Shown: positions 24,355-35,800 of the stretch, in pieces | Numbering within the stretch: the stretch's first letter is position 1 | Layout of the letters: the number at the start of each line of letters is the position of its first letter | Assembly (NCBI GenBank): GCA_009763385.1 | Contig: CM019823.1 | Location: forward strand, 94,561,104-94,625,103 | Length of the DNA stretch: 64,000 bases | Source of the DNA: Coix lacryma-jobi var. lacryma-jobi | Taxonomy: Eukaryota > Streptophyta > Magnoliopsida > Poales > Poaceae | Direction of reading: 5' to 3' | Notes under the pieces: model-generated | Told to the model about the DNA's origin: nothing | The model's database searches: none | Seen by the model: only the letters and a program-made list of their open reading frames with translations | Translations under genes and position numbers: made by a program

Positions 24355-24636
24355 ACACATGTTATGGGAGGACTCCATATCCATGATCTCTCTAAGGATA
24401 TCATCATGCAAAGATCTAAAAATGATGTTAGTAGCTTGGTACTCGAGATCTAGGCATTTCTCTTGTGCTTGAGTTAGATTCTTTTCATCCAACACATGAG
24501 AAAAACCAACATCTACGATCCACCACATTTGAGGGAAAATAAACTTGAAATTGCATATCATCCAAGTTTCCCATCGTGTAAAGTGAGTGCCATCAAAAAT
24601 GTGTGGACAATCAATGCCTAGCCCATAAGTCGCCAT
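24343..24636 (-). pseudogene. gag: Second copy of Sirevirus gag N-terminus (fragment)
   Basis: The ATG is at 24636, and the first about 94 residues match the gag at 59067 (MATYGLGIDCP..., CNFKFI, QMWWIVDVGF) with few differences. The fragment ends where it meets the LTR remnant. It sits between PBS 24674-24685 and the remnant LTR, so it is a 5'-end duplicate, not the functional gag of G. Confidence 0.85.
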
Positions 24637-24673
24637 CCTCTCTGGTCGGTGAAGACCACAAATGAGAGACCTA

Positions 24674-24685
24674 GCTCTGATACCA
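24674..24685 (-). other. Primer binding site (initiator tRNA-Met), left copy
   Basis: The minus strand reads TGGTATCAGAGC, a perfect match to the canonical plant iMet PBS, two bases from the LTR terminus at 24688. Confidence 0.9.
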
Positions 24686-24687
24686 CT

Positions 24688-27324
24688 TGAAGGGTCGAGA
24701 TGGCGGACTAGAGGGGGTGATCAATAGTCCTTTTTAAAATTAATCATACCGGCTAACCGAAACAAATGCGGAATTAAAACTATCGGTCTAGCCAAGACTA
24801 CACCCCTCTACTTATACTCTAAGACACCTTACAAAATATCCTAAACAAAGCAAATAAGGTGTTGGGCTAGCTAAAGCTCACCTAATCAATCTAGCTTGCA
24901 AGGTCACACAAACCTATGCAACTAGTACTCTAATCAAACTGGAGAGCTCCTAACAATCTAGTGATGCAAAGCCACAAAGCCTAAGCTCACTAGCAATGCT
25001 CAATAACAAGGATACACAAGCCAAATTATAGAGCTCAACTTAGCTACACAAACTAAGCAACTAAACACTAGCACAAGAGTGAGTATTGAAACACAAGCTA
25101 GTGAAGGAACAAGGCAGCCGGTACTACCGGGCTACTAGGCCGGTACTACCGACTACCAGGGTCGGTACTATCGACGTATATAACCGGTACTACTAGGCAC
25201 CTGCAGAAAGCTACGAAATCAAAGTGGGTGAGATGCAATTCCAGATATAGCAATTACCCCACTTCCCTAAGTGTTGTAGATGAAGATTGTAGCTTTCCCA
25301 AGTCTTGCTTCCTTGCCGAAAAGTAGATCGAGCCTTTCCAACCTAAGAAAGAGTGAAGGAGGGAGGAAGAACACGAAGAACACAAGCACAAGCGTAATAT
25401 GCAAGGAAGAAAGAACAACAAGTAAAGGGGACACAAGATTTTACTCTAAGGTTCACTTGGTTGCCACCAAGCTAGTCCCCGTTGAGGCAAGTCCAAGGTT
25501 GTCGCGATCCTCTTGCTAGTGGTGACCCTAAGTCACGCTCTCCATGATGGAGTGCTCACCAAGAGCTCTAGCTTTCGATCCGGCTAGACCAATTGGCGCT
25601 CTTCGCGCCTCTCTCAACTAGAGTTGCTCTTTGCGATCCCCGCGGGGCGAGCACAATGCCCCTCACAAAGCCTTCTCCGGAGCCACACACAATCTTCTTG
25701 CGAGCTTCACGACGGAGACAACCACCAAGCCATCTAGGAGGTGTCAACCTCCAAGAGTAATAAGCACCACCGGCTTGCAACTCGAACACCTAGTGCCAAC
25801 TCTTGCAATCTCTCATGCACCGCACTAGAATCGCTCTCACACATAATCAGATAAGCACTAATAAGCATATGTGTGTTAGAGGGTTCCCAAGCACTTCCCA
25901 ACCATGGACACTAAGTCCCAAGGGTGCTCAACCTCTTCCAAGGGCCGGCCACCCCTCTATTTATAGAGGGGAGCCACCAACTAGTTGTTATCCCCTTTTC
26001 CCGAACTCACACGTCTATAGTCGGTACTACCGACGAGAGGGCCGGTACTACCGGCGGTCAAAATGACTGTTAGGATAGCCTTCCTAACACAGTCGGTAGT
26101 AGGGTCGGTACTACCGGCCTTATGGTGGTACTACCGGTAGGCCAAACCTTCCCCTACACAGAACGCCTCCAAGCTTCCTCCAAACGTCGGTACTACCGAC
26201 CACTAGGGTCGGCACTACCGGGGGCCGGTGACCTTACGGTGGTACTACCGGTAGGCAAAACCTTCCCCTGAACAGAGAGCTTGCGTGCTGCCTTCTTATG
26301 TCGGTACTACCGACCACCAGGGTCGGTGCTACAGGCTGCACCAGCCTGAGCTCCGTGCCAAAATGGCCATAACTCTTGGCTCCGAACTCTGATTTTGATG
26401 ATCTTGGACATTTTTGAAAGCTAACTCAGAGGGCTACACAACCCACATACATAGCTAATCCAACTCAAAAGGGATTATTACAGAATTCCAATCCAAGAGT
26501 CATCCTAGAGTTCGAAACACACCGGAAAGCCTCCTCGAGTTGATCCAAATCAACTCCAACACCTTCTCCTTTGCAAATGTGCCAACACCACCAAGTGTAC
26601 ACCATCATGTGCATGTGTGTTAGCATTTTCATAATCATTTTCAAAGGATTTTCTCTTGCACTCACCACACCACTCGATCCTAGTAACTACGCAATGTTAG
26701 ATCGCTCAAGTGGCACTAGATGACCGATATACAAACAAGTTTGCTCCTCTTAATAGTATGGTCATCTAACCTAAACCCGGTCATAATCTTCTCTACACAC
26801 CTATGACCGGTGAAATGAAATGCCCTACAAATATACCTTTGCCTTGCGCATTCCATTTCATCTCCTGCAATGTTGTTGCAACACATGCACCAACCTAGAT
26901 CAAATGATATGATCCACTTCATATCATCACATGGCCTCCATGGTCCATCGATCTTGACCTCACTTGCTCTTCACCATTGCTTCGGTCCTTCGACGCCAAG
27001 TCTTTGCCCAAGCCTCCTGACACTCGGTGCCAACGGCTTCAAAGCCTCCAACTTGCCCTTCACCTTCGCAACCGGTCCATCAAGCCAAGTCTTGCCTTGA
27101 TCTTCACCATCTTAGCCACATGACTTCATGTCATGTTTCATGTGCATTAAGCTCCTCCATCACATGCATGAGCCTTGCAACATCCTTCAAGTCATTTCAC
27201 CTCTATGGCATATGTTGCTCACACATGATCACCTGTGGACTAATCACCTGTGTAATTCACTTCAAACACATATTAGTCCACCTAAGGTGTCACTCAATTA
27301 CCAAAACCAAATTAGGACCTTTCA
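24688..27324 (-). repeat. Left complete LTR of element G (2637 bp)
   Basis: It starts TGAAGGGTCGAG and ends GACCTTTCA. It is near-identical to 59119-61759. It is rich in TCGGTACTACCGA-type palindromes (about 25110-26340). It has internal sequence on both sides: PPT to the right, and PBS plus gag to the left. The ORFs inside are not genes. Confidence 0.9.
25110..26340. repeat. Palindrome cluster in element G left LTR
   Basis: There are repeated odd palindromes of the form TCGGTACTACCGA (6-bp arms, 1-base centre), with variants such as CCGGTACTACCGG. The same cluster occurs at about 59560-60780 in the other LTR. Palindromic motif clusters are a known feature of Sirevirus LTRs; a regulatory role is inferred. 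Confidence 0.75.
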
Positions 27325-27687
27325 ATCTCCCACTTTTTGGTAATTGATGACAACTCTACAAAGATATGGAATTTAAGCTTATTCCAAGCTAGCACTTCAC
27401 AAGAATGTAAATTGCTAACTTGGTTTGGATTCATGTTGCTTGCCCAAGCTATTTTACCATGTGTAAAGGATTTTGGACAAGTATCACAAACCCAAAATGA
27501 TAGTATTAGCTCCCCCTACATATGTGCTAGAGTGTTTGGAAATGAGGCTTGCACATATGCATAGATACCGAAGTGTGGGAGAGTAATTACTACCAAGAGG
27601 TGCTAAGGTGTATAGAATAACCTTTGAAGCGTGATATCGATGAAGTTCATAGTTGTACACCTTCTTTAGCACCAAGAGTAGCTAGAC
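27325..27687 (-). other. 3' internal end of element G with polypurine tracts
   Basis: The minus strand reads AAAAAGTGGGAGATTG right before the LTR (27324), a PPT. A second CT-rich tract, gctccccctaca (near 27511), is another PPT-like site on the minus strand. Multiple PPTs upstream of the 3' LTR are characteristic of Sireviruses. There are no genes. Confidence 0.65.
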
Positions 27688-28090
27688 ATCATTGTTGACA
27701 CTGGTTATCTATCAAAATTAAAGGATAAATAAATATGAAAAGGGCATGAATTCAATCATAAATAAAGGTTTAGGGTTTTAATTGACAAAATTCCACGAGT
27801 TTTAGTGAATTGTGATTCTGCAGGGACTAAACCAGAAAACCAGCACAGATTACTTCTCCTGGAAGGAACCCAACGGAAGATAGCCGAACCGACGCATCAG
27901 GAATACTCCAGAAGGACCTAGAGGACACCAGAGGACACCAGGAGGCCGAGCACCCCGAGAGGCCGGTTGGTGGGCCCCTGGCCCCGCTGGTCTCCGCCTT
28001 CTAGAACCTTCCTCCACTGCCTACGAGGATGCATCTCAGTCGTACCTAAGGTCGGTTTGATCCTACGACCATGGTTCCTCGCCAGGGCTT

Positions 28091-28097
28091 TATAAGT
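28091..28097 (+). promoter_or_regulatory. TATA box of element H 5' LTR
   Basis: TATAAGT lies in the context agggctTTATAAGTAGCCC; the 3' LTR has TATATAAG at 51587-51594. Confidence 0.55.
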
Positions 28098-28329
28098 AGC
28101 CCTAGACCCCCCTCTCCATCATCATATTCATCACATCAGATAGAATCAGATCAGTTCATCACCATAGAAGGAGATCATTCAGAAGCCCTAGGACTACATC
28201 CACCTAGAATAGTTAGATAGAATAGGATTAGAGGTGGCAAGCTTCACTTTGATTCTAGATCTAGTCACGAGAAGGCTCGGTAAACCCAAGATCTTCTCTC
28301 TTGTATTAACATTATGGATCTAATTATGT

Positions 28330-28490
28330 TTCTAGTTCATCATTGTTCATCATTGTTCATGTTCTAGTCCATCGTCTAGTTCTAGTTCATCGTCTAGTTC
28401 ATAATCTAGTTCTAGTTCATGTTCTAGTTCATACTCTAATTCTTCTAGATGTTCTAGTTCATCTTATTGTTCATCCCTATGTTCTAGATA
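28330..28490. repeat. Tandem TCTAGTTCAT-like repeat in element H LTR
   Basis: There are many imperfect copies of a 10-base unit (tctagttcat, with cattgttcat variants). The same run is at about 51825-51980 in the 3' LTR with different unit numbers. Confidence 0.8.
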
Positions 28491-29425
28491 GCAATACAAT
28501 TGATATGACTAAGACATCAATAATTATATTCTTAATTATATTGCTCGTATATATATTTGGCATAGGTAGATCACCATTGTGTTTGTACTCATGTTCGTAT
28601 AACGCTCATCTTAATGATCATTGGGTGGGTGATAGATACTGTGTAGGCGTGGTGCCTATACACTATTTATATGTGAATGCTTCCTACGTTCCGGATAGAG
28701 TGGTAGATCGCAGGTGTGACACTCCTGTTGAGTCCTTTGTATTCCACCTCCCGAATGGAGTGTTCAGTATGACTCAGTTAACTCATGGTTTAGGGGTTAC
28801 TCTGTTCGGCACCTTTACTATGGAGTTGCCTCTTGAATATAAATATGATATGACCTAGCCAATGATTGCAAATATGTCTGCACTAATCAATGTATACTAT
28901 GACTTGTAATTAGAATAACTTAGGAATATTTCTTATTAATGCATGTTCTAATCATCACTTGCTAGGTAGTACTGTTCTAGGATTATCTTTGATTGATCTG
29001 CTCTCTTTTATCATTTATCATTATCATTACTTCTACTGTCTGATCCCTGTTTAGAGTAATGAGTGTGTTATCAGTCTTTATCACAAGTGTGTGCCACATT
29101 AATTGTTGTAGAGTCCTCACTAGTGTAGTACCATCATACTTTGAATTGATTAGTCTCTAGGCTAAATATAAATAACGATACCTGAGACTAGCTTGGGTGA
29201 AATGCTTCTACAACGGGTGTATTTATCTGTGCGCTTGCGGGTAAATATTTATCTTTAGATCCAGTGCTCTGATATAATCACACTGCTAGCTTCATGTTGG
29301 GGATGACAACTTGACGTTAAGTGATGCTAGTAGTGTCCCGTACACTCCTTAGTGCCTTCACTAGGTTATTGCTTATGAGGTTCATTCTTAGGGTGATTCC
29401 ATTAAGGAGTGTCAACAAGCATTTC

Positions 29426-29443
29426 TGGCGCCATTGCCGAGGA
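29426..29443 (+). other. Primer binding site of element H (tRNA-Asp)
   Basis: TGGCGCCATTGCCGAGGA matches 16 of 18 positions of the sequence complementary to the plant tRNA-Asp 3' end, as I know it. It lies 8 bases after the LTR end. Confidence 0.7.
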
Positions 29444-29649
29444 ACACATCAATTCAATTAGGGATGGTACCTAGGGTTATTTATAAGAATCATTATGAAC
29501 TCTGTTAGGACATTGCATTAGCAGCATTAAAATGGTAGCTAGAACATATCATTTAACTTACGCACATGTGATAATGCACTGATTGTTTCTCTACTCAAAC
29601 AGACTTACCTTGGCTTTGTTTATCTTTTATCTTATGTAGGGTGTGATGT

Positions 29650-30909
29650 ATGTATGGTTTCCAACTTCCGAATAACTACGTTGAGGATCCTGAAGCTTTA
29701 TTGAAGAAGACAAGACACAGACTCAAGAGACCCTCACCACCACTTCCAGAAGTTAACCAGATAAGAAGAAGCTTAACACCAGTGTTGAACACCATGGCCG
29801 ACAAGACACTCTGTGAGTTCTCTGCACCAACAACTGCCAACATCAGGACTGGGCCAACAGTCAATGTGGGAAACGACGGATTTGAACTCAAGCCATCTTT
29901 GATCAACATGGTGCAAGCTAACCAGTTTTGTGGGAAGGCACATGAAGATGCAAGCGCTCATCTCCAACACTTTCTGGAGATCTGTAGCACTTTCACCATC
30001 AAGGGAGTCGAAAGAGATGCCATTCTACTCTGCTTGTTCCCATTCTCACTCTTGGGAAAAGCAAAACAATGGTTCTACGCCAACAAGGATAGAAACACCT
30101 CATGGACGATTTGTTCAACTGCCTTCCTAGCAAAGTTCTTTCCAGTGGGCAAGACGGATGCCCTCCATGCCAAGATTTCAACTTTCCAGCAACAATACGA
30201 CGAATCAATCCCAGAGGCTTGGGATCACTTTCAAGATTACATATCAGAATGCCCTCACCATGGGATGGAGAATTGGCTACTCATGCAGACCTTCTACCAT
30301 GGGCTCACTTCAAGTACCCGTGAGAATGTGGATGCCACTGCTGGAGGATCATTCTTGTCACTCACTATCAACAATGCTACTACACTCATTGAGAAGATGG
30401 CCTCTAACCAAGGATGGAATGAGGAACGCTCTCAACCACGCAAGAGGGGAGGAATACATCAACTAAAGGAAGTAGACATGTTGTCTGCCAAACTTGACCT
30501 ACTCATGAAGAAGTTCGATGAACACACTCCCAAGAAAGAAGACGTCATGCACATCTACGAATCTCGCATCACATGTGAAGAGTGTGGAGGCACTGGTCAT
30601 TCAAAGAGCAACTGCCCTGAGATTCAAGAGGATGCGAAGTACATCATCAACAACACCAACTATCGTCCTCAACAAGCTCAAGGATGGAACCAACAATCAA
30701 GGCCTAATTACTCAGGTAACTACCAAGGTAATACATTCAACCAACCACCTTTGAGAGAGATGATATCTAATCAAAACAAGATCATTGATAATATGTCGAA
30801 GAAGATAGCTTCCAATGATAAACTGCTTGAAAACATTAATACTAGAATGGATAGCTTTACTTCTGCCATAAAGAATCAACATAGCTTTAATAAGATGATA
30901 GAATCTTAG
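29650..30909 (+). CDS. gag: gag of element H (419 codons)
   Basis: The ATG is at 29650, but an earlier start in the leader is possible. The central region (residues ~75-265) is a retrotransposon gag core: FELKPSLINMVQANQFCG, LFPFSLLGKAKQWFYA, FLAKFFPVGKT. A zinc-knuckle-like CEECGGTGHSKSNC follows at residues ~312-325. The C-terminus is Gln/Asn-rich, then a short coiled coil (REMISNQNKIIDNMSKK). The frame ends at a TAG (30907-30909) and continues open in the same frame into the protease half. It would build the particle and package the RNA. Similarity to Athila-type gag is inferred. Confidence 0.85.
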   Translation: MYGFQLPNNYVEDPEALLKKTRHRLKRPSPPLPEVNQIRRSLTPVLNTMADKTLCEFSAPTTANIRTGPTVNVGNDGFELKPSLINMVQANQFCGKAHEDASAHLQHFLEICSTFTIKGVERDAILLCLFPFSLLGKAKQWFYANKDRNTSWTICSTAFLAKFFPVGKTDALHAKISTFQQQYDESIPEAWDHFQDYISECPHHGMENWLLMQTFYHGLTSSTRENVDATAGGSFLSLTINNATTLIEKMASNQGWNEERSQPRKRGGIHQLKEVDMLSAKLDLLMKKFDEHTPKKEDVMHIYESRITCEECGGTGHSKSNCPEIQEDAKYIINNTNYRPQQAQGWNQQSRPNYSGNYQGNTFNQPPLREMISNQNKIIDNMSKKIASNDKLLENINTRMDSFTSAIKNQHSFNKMIES

Positions 30910-32316
30910 TTATCTCAGCTAGCAGCTTCAGTCCCTATGGCTGAAAAAGGTAAGATTCCCGGAAGTCCGGAAGAGCTAGAGACTGCAAATCTTGTAGATA
31001 TTTATAATGCAGGGCAGCTCACAGCTAGACCATCGATGGAGTGGAAGGATGACTCCATTGCCCCGAAGAAAGGAGATCCAGGAAGACCTGTCATTCCAAT
31101 CCACATTGGACCTGACAGTTTTGAAGAAGCAGTTTGCGACCTTGGAGCAAGCGTCAACATTATGCCAAGGGTAATTTATGAACAAATTCATGGTGCACCT
31201 CTGTTATATACAAATATGTGTTTGCAGCTTGCAGATCAGACATTGTGCTACCCATTGGGAATTCGAGAAGATGTCTGTATTCTAGTGGGACACTCATATG
31301 TGTGTGTGCACTTTGTGATCATTGAAACAGGTGGAGACGATAGAGCACCCATCATTCTTGGGCGCCCGTTCCTAAGCTCAACCAAAGCCATCATCTACAC
31401 CGAGAGCGCCAAGATCTGTTTCACAATCACAGGCAACAAAGAAAGATTCAGCTTCAAGAAACACACACTCACTGCTCGAGTCCACCATCAGAAGTCTTAC
31501 GAGGATGCAAACGCTATATCATCGAAGAAGAATAGGAATAGAAGGAGGAAGAACAAGGCTACACAGCCACATCAAGACACAGTGTGGATGGTCAACTCTG
31601 TCCGAACAGAGAGTGACCACCTTCTTCCATCACCATATCTCTCCAAGAGAGACGACCCAGGCGTACCCACCATCGATTGCAAGATCGAGGGAAGTACATT
31701 CCACAAGATGTTCTGCGACATCGGTTCAAGTGTCAACATAATGTCTAAGGTAACGTATGAGTACTTATATAAAAATAGACCTATGTATCAGACATATGTG
31801 CAGCTGCAACTGGCGGACCAAACATATCGATTCCCGGAGGGAGTAGTAAAGGACGTGATGATCCAAATTGAAGACTACTATGTTCCCACTAACTTCATGG
31901 TACTAGACATGGGAAGAGAAGACGATGTCCACGTCATCCTAGGAAGACCCTTCCTCAACACCATTGGCGCCATCATCTACATGAGATCTGGAGAGATCCA
32001 CTTCCAGTTCCCAAGGGAGAAGGTACGCTGTTACTTTAATAGCTATGCCACTAATGAACAGGAAAAGAAGAACCACTCAAGGAGGAGGAACCACACATCC
32101 CAACGCAACAAGAACCGATCAATCAAGGATGGATGGGCTGACTATGAAGGAGAAGTCACCAGGAGTGAAGACATCCCATTAAAGGAAATGAAGGACGATG
32201 AAGTAAAGGAAACAAGTCCACCAGTCAAGCAAGTGTGGAAGAAGAAAGAGAGTTCTACTGACATGCAATCATCGAGGTCCTCCTCAGGATCTGCTGATGC
32301 ACCCAAGGAAGAATGA
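30910..32316 (+). CDS. Tandem protease-like domains of element H
   Basis: This is in the same frame as gag, separated only by the TAG at 30907-30909; the first Met is at 30937. Two retropepsin-like domains occur head to tail. Domain 1 has putative catalytic VCDLGASVNIMP (Asp codon 31138-31140) and IILGRPFL near 31355. Domain 2 has FCDIGSSVNIMS (Asp codon 31717-31719) and VILGRPFL near 31935. Between and after them are basic Arg/Lys/Asn/Gln-rich linkers. The tail is Ser/Lys-rich and ends at 32316. Retropepsins normally act as homodimers of a single domain, so a covalently linked pair could work as a single chain. Nothing resembling RT follows. Confidence 0.75.
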   Translation, partial: LSQLAASVPMAEKGKIPGSPEELETANLVDIYNAGQLTARPSMEWKDDSIAPKKGDPGRPVIPIHIGPDSFEEAVCDLGASVNIMPRVIYEQIHGAPLLYTNMCLQLADQTLCYPLGIREDVCILVGHSYVCVHFVIIETGGDDRAPIILGRPFLSSTKAIIYTESAKICFTITGNKERFSFKKHTLTARVHHQKSYEDANAISSKKNRNRRRKNKATQPHQDTVWMVNSVRTESDHLLPSPYLSKRDDPGVPTIDCKIEGSTFHKMFCDIGSSVNIMSKVTYEYLYKNRPMYQTYVQLQLADQTYRFPEGVVKDVMIQIEDYYVPTNFMVLDMGREDDVHVILGRPFLNTIGAIIYMRSGEIHFQFPREKVRCYFNSYATNEQEKKNHSRRRNHTSQRNKNRSIKDGWADYEGEVTRSEDIPLKEMKDDEVKETSPPVKQVWKKKESSTDMQSSRSSSGSADAPKEE

Positions 32317-32883
32317 GGAGCGTACAAGGAGTCTTGTTCGATAGACTATAAACATCGAATCCTCGCCGAAAGGTAACTCGGTAGTTATCCATATTCATTA
32401 GCATTAAATTCATCATTACATAATTAGTAGATATAGCATAATCATTTTACTATTAGTATCATATTTACTTCTTAACAATTATATCTGCATTAGAAAACAA
32501 AATAAAAATATGAAAAACTCTAAGCCCCATGAGAGTATTATATGTTCTATGGAGGCATAAAAATACATTTGCATATTTACTTCTGCATTGCATTCATCCA
32601 TAAAAACAAAAATCCAAAAAGAGACACTGTTGAAACTCTGCTTAGTGGAAAGGAAGAACATAAATGATCTTAAGAGCTTTAAGACAACTGGACAAATGGG
32701 AGGAATATTTATCACTAATGCTTAATCAAGTTCCACTAGTTGTGTTGTCTATCTTTGAATTCAGATGGAAGAGAAGAAGAGAAGGACTCAAGAAACCGCT
32801 AACGGTCTACTCATCTTCTGGGGAAAAGACCACGCCAAGATCCAGCTTTGGGGGAAAGCACCCTCAGTTATCACGATAAGTAT
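32317..32883 (+). other. Non-coding interior of element H, left of element I
   Basis: This is AT-rich with no ORF of note. It continues at 49934 on the other side of element I. The TSD CGTAC (32884-32888) ends it. Confidence 0.7.
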
Positions 32884-32888
32884 CGTAC

Positions 32889-35800
32889 TGTAACACCCCT
32901 GGTGTTAAGCAACCCTAAAATGCATAACTTGACATCTCATGAGTGTTGACGGTCCTTAAACACCTGTTTTACCATCAACATTTGACCCTAAAGTCCACCT
33001 AAAAGGCATGAAATGTAGTCAAATAGGTTTCAAACTAACCGAATTCCACATGTCCATAGAATTTTATTTGAATGCAGGATTTGAACCAAATTTGGACATT
33101 TGGACCCACCAGGAGCCAAGCCCACTCAGCAAGGCCCAAATGGGCCTAAGGGGGGTGGCGCCCGCCACCCCTAGGTGGCGCCCGCCACTTGGGTTGGCCC
33201 AAGTCTCACCCCATGCCATCCGTGTGACCTCCCCAAGGCCAAATCTTGGCCCTTGGTCACTAGGTCAGTGGCATCGGACGGCTCAGGATTAAGAGGTGTG
33301 GATCAACACTGAATGGCGGTTGCTAGGACATGCAACCGACCTCCAAACCGCCTTGGACAACCACCTGGATGCCGTTGAAGCCAAGGCGGTGCATCCAACG
33401 GTGAGGGAGGTGGCGGCCGCCACCTAGGGCTGGCGCCCGCCACTAGGGTTAGCCCTAGGTCGGCTGGCTGCCCCCTATAAGTACCCCCCTCACTCATTTG
33501 GGCTATAAATACCCCCCTGGAGGCACCTCTTCATTGGTACCCTACACCTTCATATCCCACACTTCCAAGAGAAGCAAAGCAAGAGAAGCAAGTGAGAGTT
33601 AGGTTAGAAGCTTAGAGAGCTTAGGCAAGTAGGTAGCTAGTAGAGCAAGGCATCTTCGCCCTCGCGGTAGCGCTGCTCAAGGCTTAGCTCAAGAGTAGAG
33701 GCGTGCGAGTGATCGGTCCTGGAGCTGGGAAGAGTCTTCCTTCATCTCCATTTCAAGTTTTGCTCTTGTTACTCAAGCATTTACTATATTCTAGTTCATC
33801 ATTTCAAGTATTACTTTATTCTACTTATCAGTATTGAGTGGTATACTTGATTGATTGCTTGAGTGCCTAGCTATCCTACAGATCAATTCACTTAGCCATA
33901 TTAGTTAATCTCTAGTGAGCTTAGTGTTTGATCTTTGCCAATAGGTTGCTTAGTTAGTTTAGTGTTTATCTTATTAAGTCAAGTGTTTGCTCTGACGTCC
34001 GCAAGGGTGTCTCTATTCAAAGCTAGGGTAGAGATAGTTAGAATATAGTTAAGCGTGGTGCTTAGTTATAGACTTACCTTCAGATACGGCTGGACCCCCG
34101 GATAGTTGTGGTAGCAAGCAGGTGGTGACAGCCCTGTGCACCTTGAATTCCACCACGTAGTTGGCCCAGTTTAACAGTAAGGCTCGTTGTGCTAGCGTTC
34201 AACCTAAGTAAGTGGTAAAGGCTAGTACGCCTCGATACTTGACAATATAGGAATAAAACTATACTCAACTTAGTTGCTTTATTGTCTTTTGCCTGCCTTG
34301 CTTCGTAACCATCTTGCTTCGTAGTTATCTTGCTTTGTAGTTATCTAGGATTAGTTATCAGTAGTTAGTAGTTATTAGTTAGTTATCTTAGTTATCTTTA
34401 GCTATCCCTTTATCTACCTATCCTTCCACCTTACCTTAGTCATCCATTTCATCCTTACCTATCCACCCATATATTCTTTCTAGCCTTTCATCTCCTCTCC
34501 CCTTTTCCCTTTTCTCTTTTCTTAGACTCTCATCCCCTCCTTGACTCAACTAATACACCACCCTAGCCTTCCCTTGGGATCAAATAAATCGACACCTGGT
34601 ACTCCCAGGCGAAGTGCTACTACGATAGTTCTGTGCGCTTGCAGAATCTCCTCCCGGTAGATTGCATTCTCGCTAGCTAGCTCCTACTAGTGTCGGGACT
34701 GACAACCCCACTTGGCATTAGTAGATAGCTACTTTAGTTACCCTATCCTAGGTGTAGCTAAGAACTACCAACAATGAGCATAAGCATCTTCATCTCATGT
34801 TGCATTCTTTTTGTAAAGTGTCATTTCATGTGTTGGCTTGTAATGTTATGCTAGGTGTGGTGCTTGTTTGACTTGTTTTTGGAGTGTTTGAGTCTCCTAA
34901 GTAGTTGAACCTTGTTGAGGAGTCAAAGTGAAGCTAGGTTTGTGTTGGTCATTAGGGCTAACCAAGTCTCTAACCCTAGTTGCCTTAATAGAGCCCTAGG
35001 AGTCCTTTTGTTTGACTAACTAAGACCTCCTTGATAGAAGCTTTGCATGGCTGTGGGCCCTTAACCAAAAGTGTGTATAATTTAGAGTAGAACAAAAAGT
35101 GTTTAAGGGCCAACTCATGAAAATGGGTTTAACAAGGTGTTTTAGGACCCACAAGGCAGAAATGGGGGAGATTAGACTTAGAAAAATTTCCTAAGTCCTT
35201 CACTGCCGAAACAGTTTCATTGAGGGATCTTTGGAGCTTTTTCGAGAGCAATCTAGGCCGAACCAAAGCTTGATCTTGTAACCAAAGTTGTAGTCGGCAC
35301 ATAACTCTACTCAATGGAACAAGTGGTTTAGCGTTTCATCGAGTGGATTAGGAGATAATCGCGTCCAAAATCCGGCCGTCAGTCGGCCATCAGCGCCTGA
35401 ACCCGGCGATTCAGTTTGAATCGGCCGTGGTCGTGGCCGACTGCGCCAGAGCTTGGCCGCCGCGTGGCGCCCGACGCCTGGCGAGCCCGCGTCCGCGCAC
35501 GGCGTGGTGAGCACAAGGCCCGCCCGCCTGCACTCGCGCAGCCAAGCCGTTCCACTTCCCTCCGTTCTGTCTCTCTCGCTCTCGCCGGCGCTCGGGCAGA
35601 AAGGGGAGGAAAAGCAAGCGCCGCCGCCGTTCACCGCCGTCCGGCCGCCTCGCCGCAAGCCCAACCACCCACAAAGCTTCGCCGTGAGCCCCCGCACCTC
35701 TCTCTACCCTTAGCGCCCCGTAGGAAACACTAGGCAGGCCCCGGGATGAGCCGCTGTCATGGCCGCTATGACCGCCGAGCTCGGTTCGCCATGGCCAGCC

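Larger units (their letters stand above)
27693..29417 (+). repeat. 5' LTR of element H (1725 bp)
   Basis: It is near-identical to 51156-52911 but lacks about 32 bp found at 51421-51470 of the partner. A TATA box (TATAAGT) is at 28091-28097. A tandem run of TCTAGTTCAT-like 10-mers lies at about 28330-28490. The 171-codon ORF at 28343-28858 is shared with the other LTR only because the LTRs are recent duplicates; I do not call it a gene. Confidence 0.9.

Noticed and set aside
28343..28858. 171-codon ORF in the 5' LTR of H, also in the 3' LTR (52070-52351)
   Set aside because: Its conservation comes from the two LTRs being recent copies of each other; the 5' part is just the TCTAGTTCAT tandem repeat and the frame differs in length.
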